A DNA stretch of 64,000 bases from Bacteroidales bacterium (GTDB lineage: Bacteria > Bacteroidota > Bacteroidia > Bacteroidales > UBA932): contig SUYY01000003.1 in assembly GCA_015060205.1 (NCBI GenBank), forward strand, positions 20,719 through 84,718. Direction: 5' to 3'. The position numbers were made by a program, and so were the translations under genes. Of the stretch, positions 42,655-51,315 are shown piece after piece (within the stretch, counting starts at the first letter, position 1; every line of letters begins with the position of its first letter). The notes below the pieces were generated by a model. The model did not search any database. It worked only from the letters and a program-made list of their open reading frames with translations, and was not told the origin of the DNA.

Positions 42655-43469
42655 TCATTCTTATTGCGGTCGTTTTCGCATCGGTATCCTGTGGACCTGT
42701 GTACAGATGGCAGTCTGTCAGTATGGACGGGAGCAGGACCGGATGTGTTTCTGCGTCCGCTGATAATGTATCGCAGGCTCTCGGTCTCATGAATGAAGAC
42801 GGATCATATGTCAGTCCGTCAGGAAAAGTCTTCAATCCTGAAACATCAGTGACAAAAGTCGCTTCTGCCGTGCTTGAGGCCCAGGATAAGATGGCTTCTG
42901 TGAAGAAGGTTATTGCATATTCGGATGAATATATGCCGAACGACGTGCAGGAATGCAGACTGTCAAACTGGTTCATAGAAGTGCTTATGAATAAGGTCGC
43001 GTCGCTTTCCGGCAGGCATGTGGATGTGGGAATCGGCAATTTCGGAGGAATACGTGTAGGTATGCCTCAAGGAGATGTGATGCTTGACGATATACAGTCT
43101 ATGTTCCCGTTCAGGAACAATCTCGTCTATCTGGAACTTTCCGGCAGGACTTTAAGGGATATATTCTCGAAAATGGCTTCGTCCGGAAAATTCGAGGTCC
43201 TGGGAGGTGTGGATATACTCGCTTCCGACGGAAAGATAGTTTCTGTGAAGGTGGGCGGTCATCCTCTTGATGATGACAGGGATTATTCTGTTGCTACCAT
43301 TTCGTTCCTTCTCCATGGAGGAGACGGACTGACATTGGCAGATGGTGCAGCAGGTCTGGAAATATACGATGTCGCTATTTTCGATGCTGTGCTGGAGCAT
43401 GTGGAATCCCTCACATCCGAAGGAAAGCACATCAAGGGTAAGGATGTCGGACATATTGTAATCAGATGA
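42630..43469 (+). CDS. Lipoprotein with the 5'-nucleotidase C-terminal domain only
   Basis: The 279-residue protein starts at ATG 42630 or 42636. It has a lipoprotein signal (KIIILIAVVFASVSC, lipobox VSC). The rest is the substrate-binding C-terminal domain of UshA/CD73-type nucleotidases: VDVGIGNFGGIRVGMPQGDV, MFPFRNNLVYLELSGRTL, and YSVATISFLLHGGDGL. The metal-binding N-terminal domain is encoded by the next gene, with which it overlaps by 4 bp. The two probably work as one enzyme in the periplasm. Confidence 0.88.
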   Translation: MEMAQTKIIILIAVVFASVSCGPVYRWQSVSMDGSRTGCVSASADNVSQALGLMNEDGSYVSPSGKVFNPETSVTKVASAVLEAQDKMASVKKVIAYSDEYMPNDVQECRLSNWFIEVLMNKVASLSGRHVDVGIGNFGGIRVGMPQGDVMLDDIQSMFPFRNNLVYLELSGRTLRDIFSKMASSGKFEVLGGVDILASDGKIVSVKVGGHPLDDDRDYSVATISFLLHGGDGLTLADGAAGLEIYDVAIFDAVLEHVESLTSEGKHIKGKDVGHIVIR

Positions 43470-44287
43470 AGTATATGAAGAGATTGTTTCTGATAATGTC
43501 GTTTCTGACCTTATCGTTTTATGTTCAGGCTCAGAACCTGACGATACTGCATCTAAATGATACTCACAGCCATATAGAGCCTGTAAGAAGCGGAGAGTAT
43601 ATGGGCAAGGGTGGAGTCATTGAGCAGGCGGTGTATATTGATGAGGTCCGTGGTGCGGAATCTCCCGAAAATGTGCTTCTGCTTCATGCGGGTGATTTCA
43701 GCCAAGGTACATCATATTTCACGGAAATGGGTGGAGATATGGAGATTGCGGTCCTGAATGCCATGTCTTTCGATGCGGTGTGTCTTGGAAACCATGAATT
43801 TGACAATGGTGTGGAAGAACTTTCCCGCCGTCTTGCCGGTCTTGAAATGCCGGTACTTTGTGCTAACTATGACTTTACATCTACCCCTCTTGAAGGACTT
43901 GTCAGACCTTATGCCATTATTGAGAAGGCCGGCAGGAAGATCGGTATAATCGGTCTTCTGACAGATGTCTCTTCCGTGGTCGATCCGCAAATAGCATCCA
44001 TGCTGGAATATCAGGATCCTGCCTCAATTGCAGACAAATATGCTCTCATGCTTAAGGACCTGGGATGTGATCTGATCATTGCGCTCACTCATCTCGGTTA
44101 TGAAGGAGAACTCTATACTGATCAGGACCTTGTGCGCAATACAGGATATCTGGATGTCGTGATCGGTGGACATTCTCATACATTCCTGAAGAAGCATGTA
44201 AGGATGAAGGACCGCAGAGGAAGGAAAGTAGTAATAGTCACAGATGGAAAATGGGGGTTGAATATAGGTAAACTTACTGTGAAATGA
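43466..44287 (+). CDS. Metallophosphatase (5'-nucleotidase N-terminal domain only), secreted
   Basis: The 273-residue protein has a signal peptide (RLFLIMSFLTLSFYVQA). The calcineurin-like metal sites follow: LHLNDTHSHIEP, LLLHAGDFSQG, CLGNHEFDNG, ALTHLGYEG and IGGHSHTF. These bind two metals and cleave phosphate from nucleotides. The C-terminal substrate domain is missing but is encoded just upstream, so the usual order of the two halves is reversed. mntP starts within its stop (ATGA overlap). Confidence 0.92.
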   Translation: MKYMKRLFLIMSFLTLSFYVQAQNLTILHLNDTHSHIEPVRSGEYMGKGGVIEQAVYIDEVRGAESPENVLLLHAGDFSQGTSYFTEMGGDMEIAVLNAMSFDAVCLGNHEFDNGVEELSRRLAGLEMPVLCANYDFTSTPLEGLVRPYAIIEKAGRKIGIIGLLTDVSSVVDPQIASMLEYQDPASIADKYALMLKDLGCDLIIALTHLGYEGELYTDQDLVRNTGYLDVVIGGHSHTFLKKHVRMKDRRGRKVVIVTDGKWGLNIGKLTVK

Positions 44288-44847
44288 CTGTAGTGGAATT
44301 ATTTCTGATAGCCGTAGGGGTGTCGATGGACGCTTTTGCTGTGTCCATATGTAAAGGATTGTCTGTCAGAAAACTACGTCCGCGACATGCCTTTTCTGTG
44401 GCTATGTGGTTCGGAGGCTTTCAGGCTCTTATGCCGCTTCTCGGTTATTTTGTGGGAATCCGTTTCTCCGATTTTGTGACAGAGGTCGACCATTGGATTG
44501 CTTTCGCACTCCTTTCTGTCATTGGTGCAAACATGATAAAGGAATCACGCGATTCTTCCGCTGAGTGTGAACATGATTCGGACTTTTCATTCCGGAAGAT
44601 GCTCGCACTTGCCCTGGCAACCAGCATAGACGCTCTGGCTATCGGAGTCTCATTTGCATTCCTTAAGATAAACATCTGGACCGCCATACTTCTGATAGGT
44701 GTCACAACCGCTATGTTTTCAGGTGTCGGGCTGAAGATCGGAAATGTCTTCGGATGCCGTTACAAGTCAAAGGCTGAAATGACAGGTGGACTGATACTGA
44801 TTATCATGGGAGTCAGGATACTTGTGGAGCATCTGTTCCTGTCATGA
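44284..44847 (+). CDS. mntP: Manganese efflux pump MntP
   Basis: The 187-residue protein has six membrane segments. The two repeated aspartate motifs of the family are GVSMDAFAVSICKGL and ATSIDALAIGVSFAF, and GGFQALMPLLGYFVG lies between them. It exports Mn2+ across the inner membrane. It overlaps the metallophosphatase by 4 bp, and the two may be co-expressed because the phosphatase uses divalent metals; that link is inference. The 3' end overlaps the convergent methyltransferase by 6 bp. No mntP riboswitch is seen upstream. Confidence 0.95.
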   Translation: MTVVELFLIAVGVSMDAFAVSICKGLSVRKLRPRHAFSVAMWFGGFQALMPLLGYFVGIRFSDFVTEVDHWIAFALLSVIGANMIKESRDSSAECEHDSDFSFRKMLALALATSIDALAIGVSFAFLKINIWTAILLIGVTTAMFSGVGLKIGNVFGCRYKSKAEMTGGLILIIMGVRILVEHLFLS

Positions 44848-46080
44848 TCGTATTCTTCTTGCGACAATCAGCAAATTGCCTTCAGCATCAGATTTCAGAC
44901 CGAAGATATGTGCATCATCTCCTGAGGCGATGCCGGTTTTTTTTCTAAGAGTGTCAGTATCCATGGGAATGTTTCTGGCAGTCACTTCAGCCTTGGGATA
45001 TTTCTTTCCTGTTTCCTTTATGTTCCTCTTGTCGAGAGGACCGCATTCCAGTATCCGGAATACTTTCCCGTACGGTAGCATCTGTCCTGCCTTTTCTGTG
45101 GAATCTGTGATGTAGTAGTGTGTGGATCGTCCCATCTTGCTCATTCCGAACCTTGATGCCATCAGGTTGAATGCACCTGCTTTCATCAGTGCCTTGCCAG
45201 GTTCGAACAGGTATGTAGGGGAGTCCTTTGCCCCTGACAATTCCTGACAACCGGCATATCCTGCAGCCTTTTCTTCAGAAGGCTGAAATGAGAAAGTGGT
45301 TGCATTTCCGTCCTGATCCAGTTCCGCTGCAATTATCGTATATTCCCCATTCCAATCCCTGTCCATCCATATGAGGAGTTCCTTGCACTCACCTCCGGAG
45401 CCAACCACGTGGACTTCCCGGCATGTACTGCCGAGCCTTTCGCATACCATGGAGATATCTGCCATCGGAGACAGTTTGACAAGGATGTGGCGCACCTGTC
45501 TGAATATCTCGTTCTTTAACGTGAGTATGTCCGGCGTACAGTCTTCTATGAGGAAGACCTTCTTGCCACCGGCACCTCGTCGGGCCGGATCCATGTAGAT
45601 GATGTCAGGAATCTCCTTCAGGAAGTCCAGATAGCATCCTGCAGTGATCATGGTGTTCGAAATGGCTATGTTCTCCGCTCCGAGGATCCTGAAATTGTGT
45701 CTTGCAGCATCGCATAGAACTGTCTGCATTTCGTTGTAGGTCACTGCAGATGCCCTTTGGGAGAAAAACCAGGAGTCCACTCCAAGTCCTCCTGTAAGGT
45801 CTGCAATGCTCCAGTCTTCCTTTCCGGCGATCCTTGCAGCGACATCTGCCTTATACTTTCCTGTGGCGCTGCTGCTGCACTGTTCTGCAGACAATTTCAG
45901 AGGAAATATCAAGGATGGCTCATCATACCATTGCTGTACCTTGCCCTTGAGTTTCCTTCTGCTTTCTATGCAGTTCACGGCGAGGTCTATATCTATACCC
46001 TGATATTTCTTTCGGTCAAGAATCAGTCTTGAGATCTCGTCACTCTCATGTTCCTTCACGAATCGGAGCAAATTTTCCAT
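44842..46080 (-). CDS. THUMP-like SAM-dependent methyltransferase
   Basis: The 412-residue protein has a SAM-binding core with DLTGGLGVDSWFFSQRA (motif I) and IIYMDPARRG (motif IV). A C-terminal THUMP-like domain (GAFNLMASRFGMSKMGRSTHYY) follows. This combination is widespread in Bacteroidetes and is thought to modify RNA or protein; the target is not known. A minus-strand -7 box TATTTTTG (46107-46100) lies 20 bp upstream. Convergent with mntP. Confidence 0.88.
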   Translation of the reverse strand: MENLLRFVKEHESDEISRLILDRKKYQGIDIDLAVNCIESRRKLKGKVQQWYDEPSLIFPLKLSAEQCSSSATGKYKADVAARIAGKEDWSIADLTGGLGVDSWFFSQRASAVTYNEMQTVLCDAARHNFRILGAENIAISNTMITAGCYLDFLKEIPDIIYMDPARRGAGGKKVFLIEDCTPDILTLKNEIFRQVRHILVKLSPMADISMVCERLGSTCREVHVVGSGGECKELLIWMDRDWNGEYTIIAAELDQDGNATTFSFQPSEEKAAGYAGCQELSGAKDSPTYLFEPGKALMKAGAFNLMASRFGMSKMGRSTHYYITDSTEKAGQMLPYGKVFRILECGPLDKRNIKETGKKYPKAEVTARNIPMDTDTLRKKTGIASGDDAHIFGLKSDAEGNLLIVARRIRS

Positions 46081-46130
46081 TGTCAGACATTATATGTTAC
46101 AAAAATAGATGTTTATTTGAGAAATTCCAT

Positions 46131-46138
46131 TAAATTTG
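46131..46138 (+). promoter_or_regulatory. -7 box of the phosphohexomutase gene
   Basis: TAAATTTG, 43 bp before ATG 46182; no well-spaced -33 element found. Confidence 0.45.
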
Positions 46139-46181
46139 TTGGGATGTATTAATGAATATTAATTATTAACACTATACTTAT

Positions 46182-47843
46182 ATGGAAACAGATTTTAGAG
46201 CAGTTGTCCAGAGTTGGCTGGACGGAAATTTTGATGAGGCTACAAAGGCGGAAATCCGTGCTCTCCAGGAGAATGACCTCACTGCACTTGAGGACGCATT
46301 CTACAGAAACCTTGAGTTCGGTACAGGTGGACTTCGTGGCATCATGGGTGTCGGAACAAACAGGATGAACAAATATACTGTCGGTATGGCCACCCAGGGA
46401 CTTGCAAACTATATGAAGGCCAATATCGAGGGTCCTCTGAGTGTATGCATCTCATTCGACAGCCGCAACAACAGTCCTGAATTTGCACAGATTGCTGCAA
46501 ATGTACTTTCTGCCAACGGCATAAAGGTATATATATTTGACAAACTCCATCCTATCGCATTGATGAGTTATTCGGTGAGGATGAAGAAGGCGAATGCCGG
46601 TATCATGATCACCGCATCTCATAATCCTAAGGAATATAACGGTTACAAGGTGTTCTGGTCTGACGGTGCTCAGGTGACTTCTCCTGTGGACAAGGACATC
46701 GTTTCCGAGGTTGCAAAGATCACTGACCCTTCAATGGTCAAGTTCGAGCCTGCGGAAGATGCTGCTCCTATCGAGGTCATGAGTCATGAAATGGATGAGG
46801 CTTACCTCAATTCTGTGATGACCCTCATGCTTTCTCCTGAATCATGTGCAAGACATAAGGACCTTAAGATAGTCTACACTCCTATCCACGGTTCAGGTGT
46901 CGAGATTGTTCCGGAGTTCCTTTCTAAACTCGGATTTGAGAACGTATATCATGTTCCTGAACAGGACGTGGTTGACGGTAATTTCCCGACAGTCATGTCT
47001 CCTAATCCTGAGGAACCTTCCGCTCTCGCAATGGCAGTCGCTGTTGCTGATAAGGAAGGTGCTGACCTTGTGATGGCGACTGACCCTGATGCAGACCGTA
47101 TCGGAATTGCAGTCCGCGACAATGAAGGCAAGATGGTTCTTCTCAATGGAAACCAGACCGGTTCGATCCTTACATACTACATTCTCCGCCGTTGGTCCGA
47201 ACTTGGAAAACTTGATGGAAACCAGTACATCGTCAAGACTATCGTTACCACAGAACTCATGCGTGCTATCGCTCAGAAGTATGATGTGAAGGTATATAAT
47301 GTGCTTACCGGCTTCAAGTGGATTGCAGATGTGATCAAGAAGAATGAAGGCAAGTCAACATTTGTCTGCGGTGGTGAGGAAAGTTACGGATTCAACGTGG
47401 GTGAGTTCGTGCGTGACAAGGATGCTCCGATATCATGTGCCTTCGTTGCAGAATGTGCAGCATGGGCTGCAGATCAGGGCAAGACCCTCTATCAGTTGCT
47501 CCAGGATATCTATGCTGAGTTCGGCTATTACAAGGAATCACTCATTTCCCTTACCAAGAAAGGCAAGGCAGGTCTCGAGGAAATCGCGGCAATGATGGTT
47601 GAATACAGAAACAATCCTCCTAAGGAGATGGCAGGTTCGCCGGTTATCAAGGTTATCGACTACAGCAAGCCTGAGGAAACAGGTCTCCCTGCATCCAATG
47701 TGCTTCAGTTCTATAATGAAGCAGGCGATGTGGTGACAGTCCGCCCTTCAGGTACCGAGCCTAAGATCAAGTTCTACTTCGGCATCAAGGGTTCTGATGC
47801 TGACGCCAAAAACGAGGTTCTGAGAGCGCAGTTCAGCAGATAG
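46182..47843 (+). CDS. Phosphoglucomutase/phosphomannomutase
   Basis: The 553-residue alpha-D-phosphohexomutase converts glucose- or mannose-1-phosphate to the 6-phosphate. It has the phosphoserine loop GIMITASHNPKEYNGYK, metal loop ATDPDADRIGIAV, sugar-binding CGGEESYGF and phosphate-binding VRPSGTEPKIKFYFG. The form with N-terminal FRAVVQSWLDGNFDEATKAEI is the long PGM type of Bacteroidetes. It stands alone with its own -7 box. Confidence 0.96.
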   Translation: METDFRAVVQSWLDGNFDEATKAEIRALQENDLTALEDAFYRNLEFGTGGLRGIMGVGTNRMNKYTVGMATQGLANYMKANIEGPLSVCISFDSRNNSPEFAQIAANVLSANGIKVYIFDKLHPIALMSYSVRMKKANAGIMITASHNPKEYNGYKVFWSDGAQVTSPVDKDIVSEVAKITDPSMVKFEPAEDAAPIEVMSHEMDEAYLNSVMTLMLSPESCARHKDLKIVYTPIHGSGVEIVPEFLSKLGFENVYHVPEQDVVDGNFPTVMSPNPEEPSALAMAVAVADKEGADLVMATDPDADRIGIAVRDNEGKMVLLNGNQTGSILTYYILRRWSELGKLDGNQYIVKTIVTTELMRAIAQKYDVKVYNVLTGFKWIADVIKKNEGKSTFVCGGEESYGFNVGEFVRDKDAPISCAFVAECAAWAADQGKTLYQLLQDIYAEFGYYKESLISLTKKGKAGLEEIAAMMVEYRNNPPKEMAGSPVIKVIDYSKPEETGLPASNVLQFYNEAGDVVTVRPSGTEPKIKFYFGIKGSDADAKNEVLRAQFSR

Positions 47844-47893
47844 TCAGACCTTTGGTCCAGACATTGTAAATATCCGTTTCGTATATTAAAAAG

Positions 47894-48982
47894 ATGTATA
47901 TGAAACGGATATTTACTTTATTTGCCTTCATGCTTTTTGCCGCAGTATATTCTGATGATACTAAAGCATGCACCGGCATTTCATTATCAGCGGCGGATGG
48001 GAGCAAGGTCGTCGCAAGAACTGTCGAGTGGGCGGCAACCTCGATGCAGTGCGGATATGTCGTGTCCCCACGCGGACATCAGCAACAGTCATACACCCCG
48101 TCTGGTTCTGACGGTATGAAATTCACTTCTGTCTACGGCTATGTCGGTATTTACACTGAATATGAACCTTTCGTAGTGGAAGGTATCAATGAGTCCGGTC
48201 TGTCAGCGGGACTTTTCTTTTTCCCGGAATATGGTCAATATACCCCTTATGACCCATCACAGAACGACCATACCATATGTGACATGCAGTTTGTCTCCTG
48301 GGTCCTGTCCCAGTTTGACTCCATAGATCAGGTGAAGGCTGCGTTGAAGAAGGTCAAGGTCGTTACACTCAATCATAAGATAGGTGCAGTGCATTGGAGA
48401 ATTGCCGAACCGGGAGGCAGAATGGTAGTCCTTGAATTTGTAGGTGGAGTGCCTCAATTTTATGAGAATACCCTGGGAGTCATCACCAATGCTCCTGGTT
48501 TTCAATGGCATATGACAAATCTGAACAATTATGTCAATCTGCGTCCCGGCTCTGCTCCTGACCAGACTATCAAACCGGGAATCATACTTCAGCCTCTCGG
48601 CCATGGAAGCGGCATGCTGGGACTTCCTGGAGACTATACCTCTCCTTCCAGATTCGTCAGGGCTACATTCTATCAGACCACCGCTCCTGTGCAGCCGACC
48701 GGTTTCGATACTGTAGTACAGGCTTTTCATATACTGAACAACTTCGACATTCCTATAGGTACCCAGCATGCTTCGGATAATGTTCCGGAAAACCTTCAGA
48801 CTGCCACCCAGTTTACGGCAGTTACGGACCAGACTGCGATGAAAATGTACTACAGGACTGCATGGAACAGCAATATCCGCTGTATCGATCTGATGAATAT
48901 CAATTTCCATTCTGTGAAATATCAGTCCCATCCTCTCGATAACGTAATGCAGCAACCGGTAGAAATGGTCAGGATAAGATAA
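47894..48982 (+). CDS. Secreted Ntn-hydrolase of the choloylglycine hydrolase/penicillin V acylase family
   Basis: The 362-residue protein starts at ATG 47894 or 47900. A signal peptide (RIFTLFAFMLFAAVYS) precedes C26 in KACTGIS, which should become the N-terminal nucleophile after processing. Other active-site positions of the family are the arginine in VVARTVEW, NESGLSAG, ITNAPGFQWH and the arginines in SPSRFVRA. These enzymes cleave linear amides such as conjugated bile salts, penicillin V or acyl-homoserine lactones; the actual substrate cannot be told from sequence. A strong hairpin follows at 49057-49087. Confidence 0.92.
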   Translation: MYMKRIFTLFAFMLFAAVYSDDTKACTGISLSAADGSKVVARTVEWAATSMQCGYVVSPRGHQQQSYTPSGSDGMKFTSVYGYVGIYTEYEPFVVEGINESGLSAGLFFFPEYGQYTPYDPSQNDHTICDMQFVSWVLSQFDSIDQVKAALKKVKVVTLNHKIGAVHWRIAEPGGRMVVLEFVGGVPQFYENTLGVITNAPGFQWHMTNLNNYVNLRPGSAPDQTIKPGIILQPLGHGSGMLGLPGDYTSPSRFVRATFYQTTAPVQPTGFDTVVQAFHILNNFDIPIGTQHASDNVPENLQTATQFTAVTDQTAMKMYYRTAWNSNIRCIDLMNINFHSVKYQSHPLDNVMQQPVEMVRIR

Positions 48983-49056
48983 TGATTTCACGTCCTCTGG
49001 CTGTGGTTTGGCCGACCAGACGCTGAGGCTCATCATATCACCTTACTTTTGCAAGG

Positions 49057-49087
49057 TCGCCGGAGTCGGATATGCAGACTCCGGCGA
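49057..49087 (+). terminator. Strong hairpin after the Ntn-hydrolase gene, before yfcC
   Basis: Stem TCGCCGGAGTC/GACTCCGGCGA (11 bp), 9-base loop, followed by TATTTGTT. A -7 box TACTTTTG (49044-49051) lies just upstream, so the hairpin could also sit at the very 5' end of the next transcript. Confidence 0.65.
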
Positions 49088-49151
49088 TATTTGTTCCTGT
49101 CCCATCCTGTTATGAAGATTTAATGTTATCTTCGCGCAAAATTCAAATGAT

Positions 49152-50645
49152 ATGGTGAAATTCAAGGTACCGAATACATATGTCATAATATTCTTTGTGC
49201 TTCTGGTATGCGCTATGTCCACCTGGTTCGTGCCTGGGGCGGTTCCTCAGACATGGCAGGTGTTTTCCGCACTTTATGAAGGATTCTGCCAGCAGGCAGG
49301 GATAATAGCGTTTGTCCTTATATTGGGAGGCTCTTTCTGGCTTGTCAATCAGACGAAGGCAGTAGATGCCGGAATATTGAAATTCATGAACAAGGCCCGC
49401 AGACTTGAGAGGTTCGCCTTTGTCAGATTGCTCGGTGTAGGGAATATCGTTATGGTCCTGATCATGCTTCTTTTCGGACTCTTCGGTGCTGTTTTCGGAA
49501 TGAGTGAGGAGACAATTGCATTTGTCGCCGTGGTGATACCTGTTGCAAAGTCCCTGGGCTATGATGAATTCATTGCAGTATGTATGGTCTATGTCGCTGC
49601 GCATGTGGGATTCGCAGGAGCCATGCTTAACCCTTTCACCGTAGGTATAGCACAGGATATGTCCGGCTTGCCTTTGTTTTCAGGTGTGGAATACAGGACA
49701 ATATGCTGGATTGTTCTCATGCTTATTACCATTGTCTTTGTGCTTTGGAAAGCATCAAGGACCAGGGGAGACTCAGATGCCGTCTTGGAAGCACCGGCAT
49801 CTGAACCTGTGAAGGAGCAGAAAGCGGGAACCGGAGCATGGGTGACTTATATCATGATTGTTGCCGCTCTCGTACTTTTCTCAATATCATACGCCTCTCA
49901 TTGTCATATAAACATCGGAAAGATATCATTTGATGCTCCTTATCTTCTGTGGATCCTGGATGCTCTCTTCGTTCTGGCCGGCTTTATATCCATAAGGAAG
50001 TCAAGACAGATGTTTGTTCTCACTCTCCTCTTGTCTGCCGTCGTCTTCATGGTTGCGGGAGTGATGGGATACGGCTGGTATCTGCCTGAAATATGCGCTT
50101 TGTTCATTGCTTTAGGACTTTCAGCGGGAATATCTGCCGGTTATTCTGCTGACAATATAGCAAAGGAATTTGTAAATGGGGCAAAGGATATATTTTCTGC
50201 CGCGCTTGTAATAGGTCTTGCGGCAGGAATCATCGTCATCCTGAAGAACGGCAATGTGATCGATCCGATGCTTGAATCTATGGCGGAATCCCTTGATGGA
50301 AGCGGTAAGACCGGAGCATTGGCAGGGATGTACGGTATTCAGACTTTCATAAACCTGTTCATACCTTCGGCATCTGCAAAAGCCGCTGTTACGATGCCTG
50401 TCTTGGCACCATTCTCCGACATGATAGGTCTTTCCCGTCAGGCGACGGTCATGGCATTCCAGTTCGGTGATGGATTTACGAATATGATAACTCCTTGTTC
50501 CGGAGTGCTGATGGCTGTTCTTTCTGTTGCCAAGATACCATACGGCAGATGGTTCGGATTTATATGGAAATTCATCCTGACACTTGTTGTCGTAGGATTT
50601 CTTCTTCTCTTGCCGACCTTATTCCTGACGATTCCGGGATTCTAG
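49152..50645 (+). CDS. YfcC-family membrane transporter
   Basis: The 497-residue protein has about twelve membrane segments. It opens FKVPNTYVIIFFVLLVCAMSTWFVPG, typical of the YfcC/DcuC-like superfamily (YfcC, AbgT and ArcD relatives). Conserved blocks are AVFGMSEETIAFVAVVIPV, HVGFAGAMLNPFTVGIAQ and the second repeat NLFIPSASAKAAVTMPVLAP with FQFGDGFTNMITPCSG. It probably takes up or exchanges an amino acid, peptide or dicarboxylate; the substrate is unknown. It overlaps the convergent kinase gene by 4 bp. Confidence 0.88.
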   Translation: MVKFKVPNTYVIIFFVLLVCAMSTWFVPGAVPQTWQVFSALYEGFCQQAGIIAFVLILGGSFWLVNQTKAVDAGILKFMNKARRLERFAFVRLLGVGNIVMVLIMLLFGLFGAVFGMSEETIAFVAVVIPVAKSLGYDEFIAVCMVYVAAHVGFAGAMLNPFTVGIAQDMSGLPLFSGVEYRTICWIVLMLITIVFVLWKASRTRGDSDAVLEAPASEPVKEQKAGTGAWVTYIMIVAALVLFSISYASHCHINIGKISFDAPYLLWILDALFVLAGFISIRKSRQMFVLTLLLSAVVFMVAGVMGYGWYLPEICALFIALGLSAGISAGYSADNIAKEFVNGAKDIFSAALVIGLAAGIIVILKNGNVIDPMLESMAESLDGSGKTGALAGMYGIQTFINLFIPSASAKAAVTMPVLAPFSDMIGLSRQATVMAFQFGDGFTNMITPCSGVLMAVLSVAKIPYGRWFGFIWKFILTLVVVGFLLLLPTLFLTIPGF

Positions 50646-51253
50646 AAGAGACCGAAGAGCATTGCATCTATCTTGTCAGTGATTGACGCGAAGTCTTCCG
50701 GGATGTGCTCGAAGTCGAGGTTGTCTGCGTCAATGACGAGAATCTTGCCTTTATAGTCCGAGATCCATTTCTCGTATCTGTCGTTGAGATTGCTCAGATA
50801 TTCGATGCTGATACCCTTTTCATAGTCACGTCCGCGCTTCTGGATCTGTGCTACCAGGGTCGGAACCGAAGATTTCAGATATATCAGAAGGTCTGGTTCA
50901 TGGACCATGGACATCATCAGGTTGAACAGTTGCATATATGTGTCAAAATCCCTGTCGGAGAGATTGCCCATAGCCTTGTTGTTGGCCACGAAGATATGCA
51001 CACCTTCGAGAATGGTGCGGTCCTGGATTATGACTTCGTCGGATTTGGCGATTTCCAGAAGGTCCTGAAACCTTTGGGCAAGGAAATATGTCTCCAGATT
51101 GTATGACCATCTCTCGATATCCTTGTAGTAGTCTTCAAGATATGGATTATAGGTCACCGATTCAAATTTAGGTGTCCATCCGTAATGCTCTGCCAGCATC
51201 CTGGTCAGGGTTGTCTTTCCGCAACCGATATTTCCTGCTATTCCTATGTGCAT
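50642..51253 (-). CDS. Deoxynucleoside kinase
   Basis: The 203-residue protein starts MHIGIAGNIGCGKTTL (P-loop). It has NLETYFLAQRFQDL, the DR-type motif QDRTILEGVHIF and the lid region IQKRGRDYEKGI. It fits the deoxyadenosine/deoxyguanosine kinase (dNK) family, which phosphorylates salvaged deoxynucleosides with ATP. Base specificity cannot be assigned from sequence alone. Cytidine deaminase, another salvage enzyme, is about 6 kb away. It is downstream of, and separated by a terminator from, gdhA. Confidence 0.92.
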   Translation of the reverse strand: MHIGIAGNIGCGKTTLTRMLAEHYGWTPKFESVTYNPYLEDYYKDIERWSYNLETYFLAQRFQDLLEIAKSDEVIIQDRTILEGVHIFVANNKAMGNLSDRDFDTYMQLFNLMMSMVHEPDLLIYLKSSVPTLVAQIQKRGRDYEKGISIEYLSNLNDRYEKWISDYKGKILVIDADNLDFEHIPEDFASITDKIDAMLFGLF

Positions 51254-51261
51254 GGTATGAT

Positions 51262-51292
51262 ATAAAAACGGGCTGATTAAAGTATCAGCCCG
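51262..51292 (-). terminator. gdhA terminator
   Basis: Stem CGGGCTGAT/ATCAGCCCG (9 bp), 6-base loop. On the minus strand it is followed by TTTTTAT. It lies between gdhA and the deoxynucleoside kinase gene. Confidence 0.85.
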
Positions 51293-51315
51293 CTAATTTA
51301 GTATTTTTTCGATGA

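Noticed and set aside
44248-44290. yybP/mntP riboswitch before mntP
   Set aside because: mntP overlaps the upstream gene by 4 bp, so there is no leader of its own.
48257-49036. 259-residue minus-strand ORF over the Ntn-hydrolase gene
   Set aside because: The sense strand carries a secreted Ntn-hydrolase with all active-site residues. The antisense product has no domain pattern.
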